A stretch of 34,750 nucleotides of DNA from Cyanobium sp. CACIAM 14. GTDB lineage: Bacteria; Cyanobacteriota; Cyanobacteriia; PCC-6307; Cyanobiaceae. Position numbers and translations under genes: made by a program. Below, piece after piece: positions 22,667 to 31,142 of the stretch. The stretch covers positions 1 to 34,750 of the forward strand of contig JMRP01000030.1 in assembly GCA_000708525.1 (NCBI GenBank), written 5' to 3'. A model generated the notes under the pieces. It saw only the letters and a list, made by a program, of their open reading frames with translations, did not search any database and was not told the origin of the DNA. Within the stretch, counting starts at the first letter, position 1. Each line of letters starts with the position of its first letter.

Positions 22667-23197
22667 TCAGCGCAGATCGAGGGGAAGGATCGGCCCTTCG
22701 TCCTTACGCACCCCCAGGCGGATCGGCCGCGGCGGTCCCTCCGCCGGCAGGGTTACCTCCACCCACAGCTGCTCGCCGGGCGGGCGGCGGGAGGGATCGT
22801 CCACATCCGGCGGGATGAAGAAGGCCACGCCGGGCGCCAGGCGCCACAGCCGATCAGGACGTGCTCCCTGCCCCTGGGGGGCCCAGGCCGCGAGTCGCTG
22901 GGAGCGGGGAATGCCGGGCCCGGCCAGGTCGGCCCGCACCTGTCCGGCCTCGGAGCGCAGCACCACCGGGGCGCCGGAGCGGTCGCCCGCGCCGGCGGGA
23001 GCCGGCACCAGCAGGCGCAGGTTCACGTAGCGGCCGCGGATCGGCAGGAAGGGATCCACCGGCTCGGTGCGGATCCAGCCCCGGGGCCGCAGCGCCCGAT
23101 CCAGCAGCAACTGGCCCCCCAGGCTCAGCAGTAGCCCCGCCTGGACCAGCCCCAGCAGCACTCCCCGGTTCCAGCGGCGGTGCAAGAGCCGGCTCAT
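22667..23197 (-). CDS. GDYXXLXY domain protein
   Basis: A 176-residue membrane-anchored protein. One helix near the start (GVLLGLVQAGLLLSLGGQLLLD, about 12-33) is followed by an extracytoplasmic domain. The family-naming motif appears as GRYVNLRL (about 55-62), a degenerate form of GDYxxLxY with Arg in place of Asp. VDPFLPIRGRYVNLRL and the later PIRLGVRKDEGPILPL fit the family ends. Function is unknown. The ATG at 23197 overlaps the DUF2157 stop by four bases (ATGA). The two families are typically found together, and the pair probably forms one membrane complex. A longer upstream reading is antisense-like Pro/Gly sequence and is rejected. Confidence 0.85.
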   Translation of the reverse strand: MSRLLHRRWNRGVLLGLVQAGLLLSLGGQLLLDRALRPRGWIRTEPVDPFLPIRGRYVNLRLLVPAPAGAGDRSGAPVVLRSEAGQVRADLAGPGIPRSQRLAAWAPQGQGARPDRLWRLAPGVAFFIPPDVDDPSRRPPGEQLWVEVTLPAEGPPRPIRLGVRKDEGPILPLDLR

Positions 23198-24381
23198 GGG
23201 GCGGGCCGGCGCTGGGAGCGGGCCACGAGACGGCGGCGCAGCCGCTCCAGCCCCCAGCCGCCGCCCAGGAACAGCACGCCCAGGCCGATCAGGCTGGCGG
23301 AGCGGCCCAGGCTGTCCATCACCTGCGCCACGTAGAAGGCCAGCACGTCGAGGGCGAGGACGACCGCCCCGAAATTGATGCGCTCGCTGCGGCCCTCGGC
23401 CAGCCCCCAGGCCAGCAGCAGCAGGCCGCCCACCGCCCACCAGAGATAGGTGAACAGGCTGGGCTGGACGCGTTCGCTTCCCCCGGTGACCAGGCTCACC
23501 AGCAGCCAGCCGATGGCCACGCCCAGAGGTGCGATCCGGGAACCCCGCAGCCACCAGCCCAGCAGCAGCGGACCGCCCGCCGCCACCGCCACCCCCACCA
23601 GGGTCAGCGGCAGAGGCAGAGGTGTGCCGGCCCGCTGCCAGGTCTCCAGCGATGTCCAGGGAGCCAGGCTGATGACCAGCCAGAACAGGGCGGCGGGCAG
23701 CAGCCCCAGACCGCCCAGCCAGAGCAGCACCCGCCGCGCCGGGGAGGTGGGACCCGTCCCCAGCGGCGCCCCCAGGTAGGTGAGAGCGGTGAGCAGCAGA
23801 CCCCCGGCCAGCAGGGCCGCGTCCACGGGAAGGCCGCTCCAGAGGCCCTGTCCATGTCTGGTTCCCTCGACCGCCCGCACCCACTCGCTGCCCAGCCAGG
23901 CCGGCGTCAGCAGGGCCACCAGTGCCAGCTGAGGCCACTGGCGCAGCAGCCCCCAGCCCAGGCCGGCGCCGATCGCCCAGAGCAGCAGCCCCAGGGGCCA
24001 GTGGGCCTCCAGGTGGAAGATCTGCCCCGCCAGGAACAGGCCGGCCCCCAGGGTCACCGTGCCCACCCCATGCAGGGCCACCGCCAGGGGCGGGAAGCGC
24101 TGCTCGGCCGCGGCGCCGCCCCCGTGCAGCCCTACCACCAGGGCCAGCAGCAGAGCGAAGCGCTGTTCCGGCGCCAGGGCCTCCCAGTGGGTGGACACGA
24201 ACAGCAGCAGTCCTGCCGCGACCAGCACGCCCCCCAGGGCGATGGCCACCAGAACCGGCATCCGCAGCCGCTGGGGGCCTGGCTGGGCCTGCTCCCAGGC
24301 CCTGATGGCGTCGGCGGTGGCGGGTTCGATCAGCCCGGCATGGCACCAGCGCTCCAGCTGTGACTCCCAGCGGCTGGTCAT
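23194..24381 (-). CDS. DUF2157 multipass membrane protein
   Basis: A 395-residue membrane protein with a short helical cytoplasmic head, ESQLERWCHAGLIEPATADAIRAWE (about 6-30), which is the DUF2157 signature. About 11 to 12 hydrophobic helices follow, with LLLFVSTHWEALAPEQRFALLLA and AGLFLAGQIFHLEAHWPLGLLLWAIGAGLGW as the best conserved parts. The function is unknown; the family accompanies GDYXXLXY proteins, as here with an ATGA overlap. The ATG at 24381 is 63 bases from the divergent valS start. In several cyanobacteria these genes neighbour valS, which supports the cyanobacterial origin (general knowledge). Confidence 0.88.
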   Translation of the reverse strand: MTSRWESQLERWCHAGLIEPATADAIRAWEQAQPGPQRLRMPVLVAIALGGVLVAAGLLLFVSTHWEALAPEQRFALLLALVVGLHGGGAAAEQRFPPLAVALHGVGTVTLGAGLFLAGQIFHLEAHWPLGLLLWAIGAGLGWGLLRQWPQLALVALLTPAWLGSEWVRAVEGTRHGQGLWSGLPVDAALLAGGLLLTALTYLGAPLGTGPTSPARRVLLWLGGLGLLPAALFWLVISLAPWTSLETWQRAGTPLPLPLTLVGVAVAAGGPLLLGWWLRGSRIAPLGVAIGWLLVSLVTGGSERVQPSLFTYLWWAVGGLLLLAWGLAEGRSERINFGAVVLALDVLAFYVAQVMDSLGRSASLIGLGVLFLGGGWGLERLRRRLVARSQRRPAP

Positions 24382-24444
24382 GGTCGCAAGCTAGCCAGGG
24401 TGGTCCTTTGAGACGATGGGGCCATCCACCGAGCCCACGCCCCC

Positions 24445-27246
24445 GTGACTGAGGCAGCAGACGCCCACGCCCCAGCCACCCTGCCGAAGACCTATGACCC
24501 TGCCGCCACCGAGGCGCGCTGGCAGGGGGCCTGGGAGGCGGCGGGCGCTTTCCGTGCCGATCCCGGCGCCCCAGGTGAGCCCTTCAGCGTGGTGATCCCG
24601 CCGCCGAACGTGACCGGCAGCCTGCACATGGGCCACGGTTTCGAGGCGGCCCTGATCGACACCATCGTGCGCTTCCAGCGCCTGCAGGGCCGCAACGTGC
24701 TCTGCCTTCCGGGCACCGATCACGCCTCGATCGCCGTGCAGACCATTCTCGAGAAGCAGATCAGGGCGGAAGGGGGCCACAAGGACGACCTGGGGCGCGA
24801 TGCCTTCCTGGAGCGGGCCTGGAGCTGGAAGGCCCAGAGCGAGGGCACGATCAAGGGGCAGATGCGCCGCCTCGGTTACTCGGTGGACTGGAGCCGCGAG
24901 CGCTTCACCCTCGATCCCGACCTGAGTGCCGCCGTGGTGGAGGCCTTCGTGCGGCTGCACGAGCAGGGGCTGATCTACCGGGGCGAGTATCTGGTGAACT
25001 GGTGCCCGGCCTCCGGATCGGCGGTGAGCGATCTCGAGGTGGAGATGAAGGAGCTGGAGGGCCAGCTCTGGCACTTCCGCTATCCCCTCAGCGATGGGGC
25101 CGCCGGTGGGATCGACCATCTGGTGGTGGCCACCACCCGTCCGGAAACCATGCTGGGGGACACCGGCGTGGCCGTGCACCCCACCGATCCCCGCTACGCG
25201 GCTCTGGTGGGCCGCACGATCACCCTGCCGCTGGTGGGGCGTGCGATCCCAATCGTGGCCGATGAGCACGTGGATCCCGCCTTCGGAACGGGCTGCGTCA
25301 AGGTGACCCCCGCCCACGACCCCAACGACTTCGCCATCGGCGCCCGCCACGGCCTGCCGCTGATCACGGTGATGGCCAAGGACGGCACGATGAATGAGGC
25401 CGCCGGGCGCTTCGCCGGCCTCGACCGCTTCGAGGCCCGCAAGGCCGTGGTGGCGGCCATGGAGGCGGAGGGTTTGCTGGTGAAGGTGGAGCCGCACCGC
25501 CACAGCGTCCCGTATTCGGATCGGGGCAAGGTGCCGGTGGAGCCGCTGCTCTCCACCCAGTGGTTCGTGAAGACCGAGCCGCTGGCGGCCCGCTGTCGCG
25601 ACGCCCTGGAGCGCGGCGAGCCCCGCTTCGTGCCGGAGCGCTGGGCCAGGGTGTACCGCGACTGGCTCACCGACATCCGGGACTGGTGCATCAGTCGCCA
25701 GCTCTGGTGGGGCCACCGCATCCCCGCCTGGTTCGTGGTGAGCGAGACGGACGGTGTGATCACCGAGACCACCCCCTATGTGGTGGCCCGGGGCGAGGCG
25801 GAGGCCCGGGCAAGGGCGGAGGAGCGTTTCGGCGCGGCGGCCGCGGCGGCGGGGCGGGCCCTGCAGCTGGAGCAGGACCCGGACGTGCTCGACACCTGGT
25901 TCTCCAGCGGCCTCTGGCCCTTCTCCACCCTGGGCTGGCCCGACGAGACCAGCGCCGACCTGGCCACCTGGTACCCCACCAGCACCCTGGTGACCGGCTT
26001 CGACATCATCTTCTTCTGGGTGGCGCGGATGACGATGATGGCCGGCGCCTTTCTGCAGGAGGGCGAGGTGCCGCTGGGGGGCCGGGACACCTGGATCCCC
26101 TTCCGGGACGTGATGATCCACGGCCTGGTGCGGGACGAGAACAACCGCAAGATGAGCAAGAGCGCGGGTAACGGCATCGACCCGCTGCCGCTGATCGAGC
26201 GTTACGGCGCCGACGCGCTGCGCTTCGCCCTGGTGCGCGAGGTGGCCGGCGCCGGCCAGGACATCCGGCTCGACTACCACCGCGCCAGCGGTGCCTCGAG
26301 CACGGTGGAGGCGGCGCGCAACTTCGCCAACAAGCTCTTCAACGCCACCCGCTTCGCCCTGATGAACCTGGGCGGCGAGACGCCCGCCAGCCTGGGCCTG
26401 CCTCCGCTCGCCGAGCTGGAGAGCGAGGATCGCTGGCTGCTCTCGCGGCTGGCGCGCACCAGTGCTCAGGCCGCCGAGCTCTACGCCGGTTACCGCCTGG
26501 GTGAGGCGGCCAAGCTCCTCTACGAATTCGCCTGGAACGATCTCTGCGATCAGTACATCGAGTGGTCCAAGCCCCGTCTCGCCGCGGAGGATCCGGCCGA
26601 CCGGAGGGTGGCCCGTGGGGTGCTGGCCTACAGCCTCGAAGCGCTGCTTCGGATGCTGCACCCCCTGATGCCCCATCTCACCGAGGAGCTCTGGCACGGG
26701 CTCACCGGATCGTCCGCGGACACCTTCCTGGCCCTGCAGCGCTGGCCGCAGCCTGAGGCGGCCTGGGTGGATGCCGAACACGAAAGCGCCTTCCAGTTCG
26801 GCATCGATGCGGTGCGGGCCATCCGCAACCTGCGGGCGCTCTCCGGGGTGAAACCCGCCGAGAAACTCTCGGTGGGCATCCACACGGCCACGGCCGCGCG
26901 TCAGGCCTTCGTGGCCGCCAATCGGGAGAAGATCGCCCGCTTGGTGGGTGCCGCGAACCTCCACTGGGAGCCCGAGCCCACGGCTGGTCAGCTGCTGGGG
27001 ATCGTGGACAGCGACGCCCAGGTGGGCCTCACGGTGCCCCTGCAGAGCCTGGAGGCCCTGCGGAGTCGGCTGGAGAAGGATCTGGCCAGGGCCGAGAAGG
27101 AGATCGCCGGACTCGCCGGCCGTCTGGCCAATCCAAACTTCGCCGGCAAGGCGCCGGCGGAGGTGGTGGCCGAGTGCCGGGAGAATCTGGCGGAGGCGGA
27201 GGCCCAGGCGGAGCTGGCGCGGCGGCGGCTGAAGGAGCTGGGTTGA
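24445..27246 (+). CDS. valS: Valyl-tRNA synthetase
   Basis: A 933-residue class I aminoacyl-tRNA synthetase that charges tRNA-Val. The HIGH signature is HMGH (residues 61-64) in [19 protein letters not shown], and KMSKS is at 569-573 in [33 protein letters not shown] (about 232-248) and TPAHDPNDF belong to the editing (CP1) domain that hydrolyses mischarged Thr-tRNA. The anticodon-binding domain follows ([12 protein letters not shown]...ELWHGLTG), and the last 70 residues form the valS coiled-coil arm. The start is GTG at 24445, supported by [21 protein letters not shown] shortly after. The length is normal. It is divergent from DUF2157 and converges with the MFS gene 28 bases on. Confidence 0.98.
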   Translation: MTEAADAHAPATLPKTYDPAATEARWQGAWEAAGAFRADPGAPGEPFSVVIPPPNVTGSLHMGHGFEAALIDTIVRFQRLQGRNVLCLPGTDHASIAVQTILEKQIRAEGGHKDDLGRDAFLERAWSWKAQSEGTIKGQMRRLGYSVDWSRERFTLDPDLSAAVVEAFVRLHEQGLIYRGEYLVNWCPASGSAVSDLEVEMKELEGQLWHFRYPLSDGAAGGIDHLVVATTRPETMLGDTGVAVHPTDPRYAALVGRTITLPLVGRAIPIVADEHVDPAFGTGCVKVTPAHDPNDFAIGARHGLPLITVMAKDGTMNEAAGRFAGLDRFEARKAVVAAMEAEGLLVKVEPHRHSVPYSDRGKVPVEPLLSTQWFVKTEPLAARCRDALERGEPRFVPERWARVYRDWLTDIRDWCISRQLWWGHRIPAWFVVSETDGVITETTPYVVARGEAEARARAEERFGAAAAAAGRALQLEQDPDVLDTWFSSGLWPFSTLGWPDETSADLATWYPTSTLVTGFDIIFFWVARMTMMAGAFLQEGEVPLGGRDTWIPFRDVMIHGLVRDENNRKMSKSAGNGIDPLPLIERYGADALRFALVREVAGAGQDIRLDYHRASGASSTVEAARNFANKLFNATRFALMNLGGETPASLGLPPLAELESEDRWLLSRLARTSAQAAELYAGYRLGEAAKLLYEFAWNDLCDQYIEWSKPRLAAEDPADRRVARGVLAYSLEALLRMLHPLMPHLTEELWHGLTGSSADTFLALQRWPQPEAAWVDAEHESAFQFGIDAVRAIRNLRALSGVKPAEKLSVGIHTATAARQAFVAANREKIARLVGAANLHWEPEPTAGQLLGIVDSDAQVGLTVPLQSLEALRSRLEKDLARAEKEIAGLAGRLANPNFAGKAPAEVVAECRENLAEAEAQAELARRRLKELG

Positions 27247-27274
27247 GTCGCGCCCCGATCGCCATCCGCTCCGG

Positions 27275-28483
27275 TCAGCCGCCGCTCCCGCGGCGATGGT
27301 CCGGCAGTGGGAGGGCGGCCAGCCCCAGGGCGGCCAGCAGGGCCAGGACCGCGCCCACACGGAAGGCCAGCTGCGGGCTGAATCCCTCGTAGAGCCAGCC
27401 GAACAGCAGCGAGGCCGGCAGCACCGTCAGCCCGGTGACCAGGTGGAACCAGCCGAAGGCCGTGCCCCGCCGACCCGGCTCGGAGAGATCGGCCACGAGG
27501 GCCTTCTCCACTCCTTCGGTGGCCGAGAGAAACAGGCCATAGCTGGCGAACAGGGGCAGGAGCCAGGGGCCGCCGCCATGCAGCTCGCCGATCAGCAGGT
27601 AGAAGAGACCGTAGGCGCCGTAGCCGCCCACCAGCAGCCGGCGCCGACCGATTCGGTCGGACCAGGCGGCCAGGGGGGTGGAGCCCACCATGGCCACGGC
27701 CGAGATGGCGGCCCAAAGCAACGGGATCTGCGCCTGGGGCACCCCCAGCGCCCGCGCCCGCAGCAGCAGGAACAGGTTGGAGCTGTTGGCCAGGGTGAAC
27801 AGGGCCACCACCGGGAGTGCCCGCTGCAGAGCGGGGGGCAGCGCCGAGAAACGCCAGTGCACCGGCTCGACAGCCGTAGCCGTGCCGGCCTGGACAGCGG
27901 CCTGGCGGGGGGGCTCCCTCAGGGCCAGGGCCAGAGCCGTGCACACCACCCCCGGCAGGAGCGACCAGACAAGGATCTGACGCAGCGGCACCTGCAGGGC
28001 CAGAAGGCCGGCGGCCACGAGCGGACCGATCACGGCCCCGGCGTTGTCCATGGCCCGGTGCAGCCCGAAGGCCAGGCCTCGCTGCTCCGGCGCCACCACG
28101 CTGGCCAGCAGGGCATCGCGCGGGGAGCTGCGCAGGCCCTTCCCCACCCGGTCCGAGAACCGCAGCATCAGCACCACCGGCCAGCTGCCGGCCAGGGCGA
28201 GGAGCGGCCGTGCCAGGCCCGCCAGGCCGTAGCCCGCCACGATCCAGGGGCGACTGCGGCCCCAGCGATCGCTGAGGCCGCCGGACACCAGCTTCAGCAG
28301 GCTGCTGGTGGCTTCGGCGATCCCCTCGATCAGGCCCAGGGCCCGGGGCCCGGCCATCAGCACCGAGGTGAGGTAGAGGGGCAACAGCGGGTAGATCAGA
28401 TCGCTGGCCCCGTCGTTGATGAGGCTGATCAAGCCCACCAGCCACACCTCGCGGGGCAGGGAGCGCAGCTGCCGATGCATCAC
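27275..28483 (-). CDS. MFS transporter
   Basis: A 402-residue major-facilitator protein with twelve predicted helices. SDRWGRSRPWIVAGYGLAG (residues about 71-89) is the loop 2-3 motif, and the second half repeats it as AWSDRIGRRRLLVGGYGAYG. The start MMHRQLRSLPREVWLVGLISLINDGASDLIYPLLPLYLTSV resembles the bacterial MFS group with LINDxxSDMIYPLLPLYL, whose substrates are mostly unknown. Either GTG at 28483 or ATG at 28480 can be the start. It ends 28 bases from the valS stop, convergent, and follows the DedA gene in the same direction with a 24-base gap, so the two are likely co-transcribed. Confidence 0.9.
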   Translation of the reverse strand: MMHRQLRSLPREVWLVGLISLINDGASDLIYPLLPLYLTSVLMAGPRALGLIEGIAEATSSLLKLVSGGLSDRWGRSRPWIVAGYGLAGLARPLLALAGSWPVVLMLRFSDRVGKGLRSSPRDALLASVVAPEQRGLAFGLHRAMDNAGAVIGPLVAAGLLALQVPLRQILVWSLLPGVVCTALALALREPPRQAAVQAGTATAVEPVHWRFSALPPALQRALPVVALFTLANSSNLFLLLRARALGVPQAQIPLLWAAISAVAMVGSTPLAAWSDRIGRRRLLVGGYGAYGLFYLLIGELHGGGPWLLPLFASYGLFLSATEGVEKALVADLSEPGRRGTAFGWFHLVTGLTVLPASLLFGWLYEGFSPQLAFRVGAVLALLAALGLAALPLPDHRRGSGG

Positions 28484-28507
28484 GGGCTCGGAGGTCAGAC
28501 GTCCCGG

Positions 28508-29182
28508 TCAGCGGTCGTCGCGCCGGATCAGCCCCCAGAGCAGCAGCGCCGCAAGGCCGGCGAGGGCGAAGACGGCGAAGGTGGTGAACGGCCGCATCAG
28601 CTGATGCACGCTGATCCAGTTCTCGCCGAGCTTGTATCCGGCCACCGTCAGGGCCGCGTTCCAGATCAGGCTGCCGAGGGACGTCCAGATCAGGAAGGAA
28701 CGCCAGGGCATCATTTCGATTCCGGCAGGAATCGAGATCAGCGTCCGCAGGATCGGAACCAGGCGCCCCCAGAACACGATCGCGCTTCCATACCGTTTGA
28801 ACCAGTTCCTTGATTTCCGCAGCTTGCCTGCCGTGATCCCGAACCAGGCGCCATGGCGTGAGAGGTAGTGCTCCAGCCGCTCTTCGTTCACCAGTCGGCC
28901 GATCAGGAACCATGGGGTCGTGCCCAGGATCGTGCCCAGGGTTCCGGCCAGGATGGTGGGAATCAGCAGCAGTTTGCCCTCGTAGACCAGAAAGCCGGCG
29001 AGCGGCATGATGGCCTCCGATGGAATGATCTGCACGAAGTTCTCCACCAGCATCGCCAGAAAGACCCCCGGGTAGCCGCCCTGGGAGACGAGGGTCTCGA
29101 TCGCCTGCAGCATCCCCTTCCAGCTCCAGCTGTGGGCCAGCGCCTCGGCCGAGGCGGCGCCCAGGGCGTGGTGGATGAGCAT
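28508..29182 (-). CDS. DedA/VTT-family membrane protein
   Basis: A 224-residue membrane protein of the DedA (SNARE-associated/VTT) family, several members of which flip polyprenyl phosphates or phospholipids. Recognisable parts are LAMLVENFVQIIPSEAIMPLAGFLVYEGKLLLIPTILAGTLGTILG with the Glu-containing re-entrant loop, FGRLVPILRT-type sequence seen as VFWGRLVPILRTLISIPAGIEMMPW with its conserved Arg and Pro-Ala-Gly, and LGSLIWNAALTVAGYKLGENW. The segment near the Arg motif (about 28700-28830) is noticeably less GC-rich than its surroundings. It lies just upstream of the MFS gene in the same direction. Confidence 0.92.
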   Translation of the reverse strand: MLIHHALGAASAEALAHSWSWKGMLQAIETLVSQGGYPGVFLAMLVENFVQIIPSEAIMPLAGFLVYEGKLLLIPTILAGTLGTILGTTPWFLIGRLVNEERLEHYLSRHGAWFGITAGKLRKSRNWFKRYGSAIVFWGRLVPILRTLISIPAGIEMMPWRSFLIWTSLGSLIWNAALTVAGYKLGENWISVHQLMRPFTTFAVFALAGLAALLLWGLIRRDDR

Positions 29183-29348
29183 GGCTGGGTGGCTTCAGCT
29201 GGAAACCTACTGCTCAGGGCTCGAGCGGCTGCGTGGAGCGAGGCTGTCGGCTGAGACGGTGACCGTCGCTCGGCGTGGGGGGGCTCGGCGGCCCGCTCCT
29301 CCTCGTCGCCCGCCGTCACCTCCAGGGCCGGCTGGATCACCCGGTCGC

Positions 29349-30950
29349 TCAGGGCGTCGTCGACGATGCATCCAGCGGCTGCCAGATCAGTGGCCCGAAG
29401 CGGGCCACCACGGTCCGGAGGGCATCGAGTTCCCGGCCGCTGCGGCCGCTGAAGCCCAGCACCACGCAGCCTTCGGGTGCGCTCCAGTCGACGGGCCGGT
29501 CACCGGCGTCGCCGCCGCCGCCGATCCGCTGGCCGTCGCTGCTGGTGAGCAAGAGGCGGTCGACGCGGGTGCCGCTCAGGCCTTCGAGGCGGCGGATGGT
29601 CACCCCCGGCCCCAGTTGCAGGCTGCCGCGGTCGCTGCCGCCGCCGCCCCCGTGGACCTCCATCGCCAGGGGTTCGCCTTCGCCCGCGCCCTCACCCTCG
29701 TAGCGCAGCCGGATCTGATCCACCCGTGAGCCGGTGCGCAGCCCCACCTCCACCAGCCGCAGGCGCCGGCGCACGGCGTCGGCCCAGCCGCTGTAGGAGA
29801 ACGGGGCGCCACCGTTGCCTCCCATCGTGATCTCCTCGCTCAGTGTCACGTTCAGCTCGGGGCTGCCCGCCGCCAGGGACGGGAGCTCGGGGGGCTCCAG
29901 GGCTGCGCTGGCGGAGGCGATGTAGGCAGCCCTGCAGGCGTCGATGGCCTCCAGGTCCGCCTCGGCGGCGGCGCGATGTACCGCCAGGGTCGGGTCGGGC
30001 GTCACGCCGTAGAGCCGGCAGGTCTCGGCCACCCAGTCCATCTGGTGGATCAGGTTCCGTACCTGCTCGCGGCGGCCGATCAGTCCCTCCCTGCCGCCAT
30101 CTCCGCCGTCATCGCCGCCGCCATCAAGGAGGCCATCGCCGCTGAACAGCTGCCGGTTGGCCGCCACGGCCCGGAAGGCGGCGCCGATGTCCGGCACCTT
30201 CTCGTAGCCCCTGGTGCGCACGCCGATCAGGGCCGGCTGCTCCAGGGGGAGCCCGGCGAAGTCGCGGGCGAAGGGAATCAGGGCGTCGGCGTCGGCCGGC
30301 GGCTGGGCCCGGGTGCCGATCACCTGCATCCGGAAGCCCACGTTCACGCCGGTGCTGCGCGCCACCGTCTGCACGGTCTCGAGCAGGGCGGGGCTCAGGG
30401 CGAGGCCGCCGAGGCCCAGGCCCGCCTCGAAGCCAAGCTCCACCGCCCGGGCCTGCTCCCGCGACTGGGCATAGAAGGTGTACACCCCCTGGCACTCGCC
30501 ACCCACCTCCGCCGCCGCCACGAACCCATCGCCATGGAGGGCCACGAAGGCGTCGAGCTCCGCGGGGGTGGTCGGGGCAGTGAGGCCGTCCAGCAGCCGG
30601 GCCTCGCCCACTTCCGCCGCGGCGCTCACCTGGCGGGCCCAGACCACCAGCGAGAGGCTGAAGCTCGTGGTCTTCAGGGAGTCGCGGAACGACTGCCTGA
30701 AGCGCAGCGGGCTGAGGGGGGCCAGAGCGATCCCCAGGGAACCGCCTTGCTCGAGGGTGCCGGCCAGTTCCTGGCTGCTGCGGCAGAGCCGCCAGCCCAC
30801 CGTGCTGCCGCCGCCGCCGGGAATCACCGTGCCCGCCAGGGCGGTCGCCAGCGGCTCGGCGGGATCGGCGACGCTGTGGCGTCCGCGGAACAGGGCCTCA
30901 CGGGCGATCTGGCGTGCGCTTTGCAGGGCCAGTTCCGATGGGTCCGCCAT
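29349..30950 (-). CDS. Jacalin-type lectin domain protein with large N-terminal pore-forming-like region
   Basis: A 533-residue protein. Residues about 376-520 form a jacalin-like lectin domain: GGNGGAPFSYSG, then RLRLVEVGLRTGSRVDQIRLRYEG, SLQLGPGVTIRRLEGLSGTRVDRLLLTSSDGQ and FSGRSGRELDALRTVVARFG, three Greek-key parts typical of sugar-binding jacalins. Residues 1-350 contain HGDGFVAAAEVGGECQGVYTFYAQSREQ (139-166), DFAGLPLEQPALIGVRTRGYEKVP (230-253) and a long helical part to 350. This pattern recalls MACPF-like or other beta-pore-forming proteins that carry jacalin tails, but no diagnostic motif is seen, so that is inference. A Gly/Asp linker (276-286) separates the halves. No signal peptide is visible. 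ATG at 30950 is preferred over TTG at 30974. It is divergent from the PhoX-type gene behind the Pho box. Confidence 0.75.
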   Translation of the reverse strand: MADPSELALQSARQIAREALFRGRHSVADPAEPLATALAGTVIPGGGGSTVGWRLCRSSQELAGTLEQGGSLGIALAPLSPLRFRQSFRDSLKTTSFSLSLVVWARQVSAAAEVGEARLLDGLTAPTTPAELDAFVALHGDGFVAAAEVGGECQGVYTFYAQSREQARAVELGFEAGLGLGGLALSPALLETVQTVARSTGVNVGFRMQVIGTRAQPPADADALIPFARDFAGLPLEQPALIGVRTRGYEKVPDIGAAFRAVAANRQLFSGDGLLDGGGDDGGDGGREGLIGRREQVRNLIHQMDWVAETCRLYGVTPDPTLAVHRAAAEADLEAIDACRAAYIASASAALEPPELPSLAAGSPELNVTLSEEITMGGNGGAPFSYSGWADAVRRRLRLVEVGLRTGSRVDQIRLRYEGEGAGEGEPLAMEVHGGGGGSDRGSLQLGPGVTIRRLEGLSGTRVDRLLLTSSDGQRIGGGGDAGDRPVDWSAPEGCVVLGFSGRSGRELDALRTVVARFGPLIWQPLDASSTTP

Positions 30951-31073
30951 GCCCGCCGCCGCCAGGAGCCCCAACGCTAGGCATGGAGCGGTTCATCCCC
31001 GGCGCTGGCGAGCGGCAGCGGTGGCCCTGGCAGGCCGGCCGCGCGGTGGGCTTCGCCGCCTGGCCTGATCAGC

Positions 31074-31103
31074 CTTAACAAGCTCTTTGACCGGGCTTAA
31101 CCA
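31074..31103 (+). promoter_or_regulatory. Pho box: three 8-bp repeats at 11-bp spacing
   Basis: CTTAACAA (31074), CTTTGACC (31085) and CTTAACCA (31096) are direct repeats whose starts are exactly 11 bases apart, the layout of cyanobacterial PhoB-binding sites (CTTAACCT units with 3-base gaps). The site lies 40 bases before the start codon of the PhoX-type gene, where a bound PhoB could replace a -35 element. Phosphate-starvation induction is the likely control. The site might also influence the divergent lectin gene. Confidence 0.82.
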
Positions 31104-31142
31104 GCCGCTCCGGTTCGGCGGTGATGGTGGATTGGCTTTTCG

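Noticed and set aside
24391-27360. Long minus-strand frame opposite valS
   Set aside because: Composition-driven shadow; valS has all expected motifs on the plus strand.
29240-29348. Minus-strand frame just after the lectin gene that looks compositionally like coding sequence
   Set aside because: The jacalin domain already ends normally before the stop at 29349, so a lost C-terminal extension by frameshift is possible but unsupported.
30983-31078. A 31-residue plus-strand frame before the Pho box
   Set aside because: It has no ribosome-binding site or similarity and ends inside the Pho repeat; probably chance.
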